Of a DNA stretch of 64,000 nt, positions 62,820 to 64,000 are shown piece by piece. The stretch is from the NCBI RefSeq assembly GCF_965198575.1, contig NZ_OZ240671.1, positions 2,728,001 to 2,792,000 on the forward strand. Reading direction: 5' to 3'. The stretch comes from Lichenicola sp965198575 (GTDB taxonomy: Bacteria > Pseudomonadota > Alphaproteobacteria > Acetobacterales > Acetobacteraceae). A program made the position numbers and the translations under genes. How positions within the stretch are numbered: position 1 is the first letter of the stretch; every line of letters starts with the position of its first letter. Under the pieces are notes generated by a model. It ran no database searches, was not told where the DNA came from, and saw only the letters and a program-made list of their open reading frames with translations.

Positions 62820-63761
62820 TCAGCCTGCCTTCTGGAGCTCCGCCGCGAGGTCCGGGACAGCGGTGAAGAGGTCGGCGACGAGGCCGTAATCGGCAACCTG
62901 GAAGATCGGCGCGTCGGCATCCTTGTTGATCGCAACGATGACCTTGCTGTCCTTCATGCCGGCCAGATGCTGGATCGCGCCGGAAATCCCGATCGCCACA
63001 TACAGGTCCGGCGCCACGATCTTTCCGGTCTGGCCGACCTGGTAGTCGTTCGGCACGAAGCCCGCATCCACCGCCGCACGCGAGGCGCCGATTGCCGCAC
63101 CCAGGCTGTCGGCGATCGGATCCAGCAGCTTGAAGTTCTCGCCGTTCTGCATGCCGCGGCCACCCGAGATCACCACCCGCGCGGAGGCGAGCTCCGGGCG
63201 CTCGGATTTCGACAGCTCGGCCGAGACGAAGCGCGATACCGCCGGCGCCTGTGGAGCCTCACCAACGGCCTCGATCGCCGCCGTGCCACCCTCGGCCGGG
63301 GCCGGGTCGAAGTTGGCGGCGCGCACGGTGATCACCTTCTTTGCGTCCGACGAGCGCACCGTCGCCAGCGCGTTGCCGGCATAGATCGGCCGGACGAAGG
63401 TCTCGGCATCGACCACGGCGATGATCTCGCTGATCGGCTGCACGTCGAGCAGGGCGGCCACCCGCGGCATCACGTTCTTGCCGGTGGCCGTTGCCGGCGC
63501 CAGGAGGTGGTCGTAGCGGCCGGCCAGCGACACGATCAGTGCCGCCAGTGGCTCGGCGAGCGGGCGGGCGTACAGCTCACCGTCGGCCACCAGCACCGTC
63601 GACAGCCCGGGGATGGCAGAGGCGGCCTTGGTGATCGCGTCGATATCGTGCCCGACCACCAGGCCATGCACCTCACCCAGGCTCGAGGCGGCAGCGACGG
63701 CGGAACGCGAGGCCTGGACGATGTGGCCGTCGGCGTGATCGAGAAGAACGAGAGCGGTCAT
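62820..63761 (-). CDS. etfA: electron transfer flavoprotein alpha subunit
   Basis: A 313-residue protein. The N-terminal domain starts ALVLLDHADGHIVQASRSA. The FAD-binding C-terminal domain has RVVISGGRGMQNGENFKLLD, IGASRAAVDAGFVPNDYQVG, VAPDLYVAIGISGAIQHLAG and VAINKDADAPIFQVADYGLV. With EtfB it carries electrons from acyl-CoA and other dehydrogenases to ETF:ubiquinone oxidoreductase. It lies two bases after the etfB stop, an operon. Confidence 0.96.
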   Translation of the reverse strand: MTALVLLDHADGHIVQASRSAVAAASSLGEVHGLVVGHDIDAITKAASAIPGLSTVLVADGELYARPLAEPLAALIVSLAGRYDHLLAPATATGKNVMPRVAALLDVQPISEIIAVVDAETFVRPIYAGNALATVRSSDAKKVITVRAANFDPAPAEGGTAAIEAVGEAPQAPAVSRFVSAELSKSERPELASARVVISGGRGMQNGENFKLLDPIADSLGAAIGASRAAVDAGFVPNDYQVGQTGKIVAPDLYVAIGISGAIQHLAGMKDSKVIVAINKDADAPIFQVADYGLVADLFTAVPDLAAELQKAG

Positions 63762-63763
63762 GG

Positions 63764-64000
63764 TCAGATCACCTTGGCTTCGGTGCGCAGCTTGGCGACC
63801 AGTTCGGCCACCGATCCCACCGTCACGCCGCCCTTGCGCACCGGCGGCTCGGACACGTTGAGCGTGGTCAAACGCGGGCTGACATCGACGGCCAGATCGC
63901 CCGGCGCCAGCGTTTCGAGCGGCTTCTTGCGCGCCTTCATGATGTTGGGCAGCGAGGCGTAGCGCGGCTCGTTCAGGCGCAAATCGGTGGTGACGATCGC
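63764..64000 (-). CDS. etfB: electron transfer flavoprotein beta subunit, 3' part
   Basis: The C-terminal 78 residues of EtfB; the gene runs off the window's end. Visible features are TTDLRLNEPRYASLPNIMKA and RKKPLETLAPGDLAVD, the EtfB signature near the end of the fold, followed by PPVRKGGVTVGSVAELVAKL. It is upstream of etfA on the same strand. Confidence 0.95.
   Translation of the reverse strand, partial: AIVTTDLRLNEPRYASLPNIMKARKKPLETLAPGDLAVDVSPRLTTLNVSEPPVRKGGVTVGSVAELVAKLRTEAKVI

Overview
The window is a piece of a high-G+C alphaproteobacterial chromosome. The gene content points to the Acetobacteraceae or a close relative: a Tad/Cpa pilus locus of alphaproteobacterial layout, a polyol ABC transporter with a xylitol-dehydrogenase-like enzyme, an acetolactate synthase with the GEAS variant of the TPP motif, and a domain-fused HPF protein. 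The placement is inference from gene content, not from a marker gene. There are two tRNA genes (Arg-ACG and Gly-GCC), and no rRNA or CRISPR array. Mobile DNA is limited to one decayed tyrosine recombinase.

Layout. 0-3.4 kb: Lrp/AsnC regulator, then a GT2-GtrA fusion overlapping a GT39-type transferase. 3.5-5.5 kb: flagellar stator genes in the order motB-motA. 5.5-11.3 kb: two-lobed retropepsin-like lipoprotein, Rieske/FAD reductase, Nudix plus free Met-sulfoxide reductase pair, and a TetR/MFS divergent pair with two palindromic operators. 11.3-22.4 kb: a complete Tad pilus operon on the minus strand, running flp, cpaA, cpaB, cpaC, small lipoprotein, cpaE, cpaF, tadB, tadC, tadD, two TadE-like genes and a TadG-like gene. 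Most of its junctions overlap at stop/start codons. 22.7-25.4 kb: GT87 membrane protein, lytic transglycosylase, small Cys-pair protein, tRNA-Arg. 25.5-27.6 kb: lipoprotein and guaA. 27.7-32.6 kb: accessory cluster of dehydrogenases with LysR and TetR regulators and a Phd/VapC toxin-antitoxin pair. 32.6-35.3 kb: GT2 synthase, cytochrome b561, SRPBCC protein. 35.4-42.8 kb: nrdA with a likely NrdR box pair, MYG1 family, GreA/B-like factor, FAH hydrolase, SDR, nrdB and purU. 42.9-44.9 kb: HPF-cold-shock fusion, an orphan ORF and the recombinase remnant. 44.9-52.5 kb: ornithine aminotransferase, phosphoesterase, serB, miaA, ilvB-ilvN-ilvC. 52.5-58.5 kb: xylitol-dehydrogenase-like gene, smoEFGK-type polyol transporter, GNAT. 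58.6-62.6 kb: exported protein, Trm112-like, LON-domain protein, CnoX-like thioredoxin-TPR, tRNA-Gly, MmcQ/YjbR. 62.8-64 kb: etfA and the 3' part of etfB.

How the parts fit. The pilus operon makes its own pilin, peptidase, secretin, ATPase, platform and minor pilins. The TadG-like minor pilin ends in a region resembling DUF4114 (DYND motif), which makes it a candidate tip adhesin. The branched-chain genes ilvBNC form one pathway. Both ribonucleotide reductase subunits are present but separated, and neither has room for an ATP cone. The polyol operon pairs import with oxidation. The most notable oddities are the TadG/DUF4114-like protein, the purU gene whose 5' frame has no usual start codon, the putative NrdR boxes before nrdA, and the recombinase remnant.
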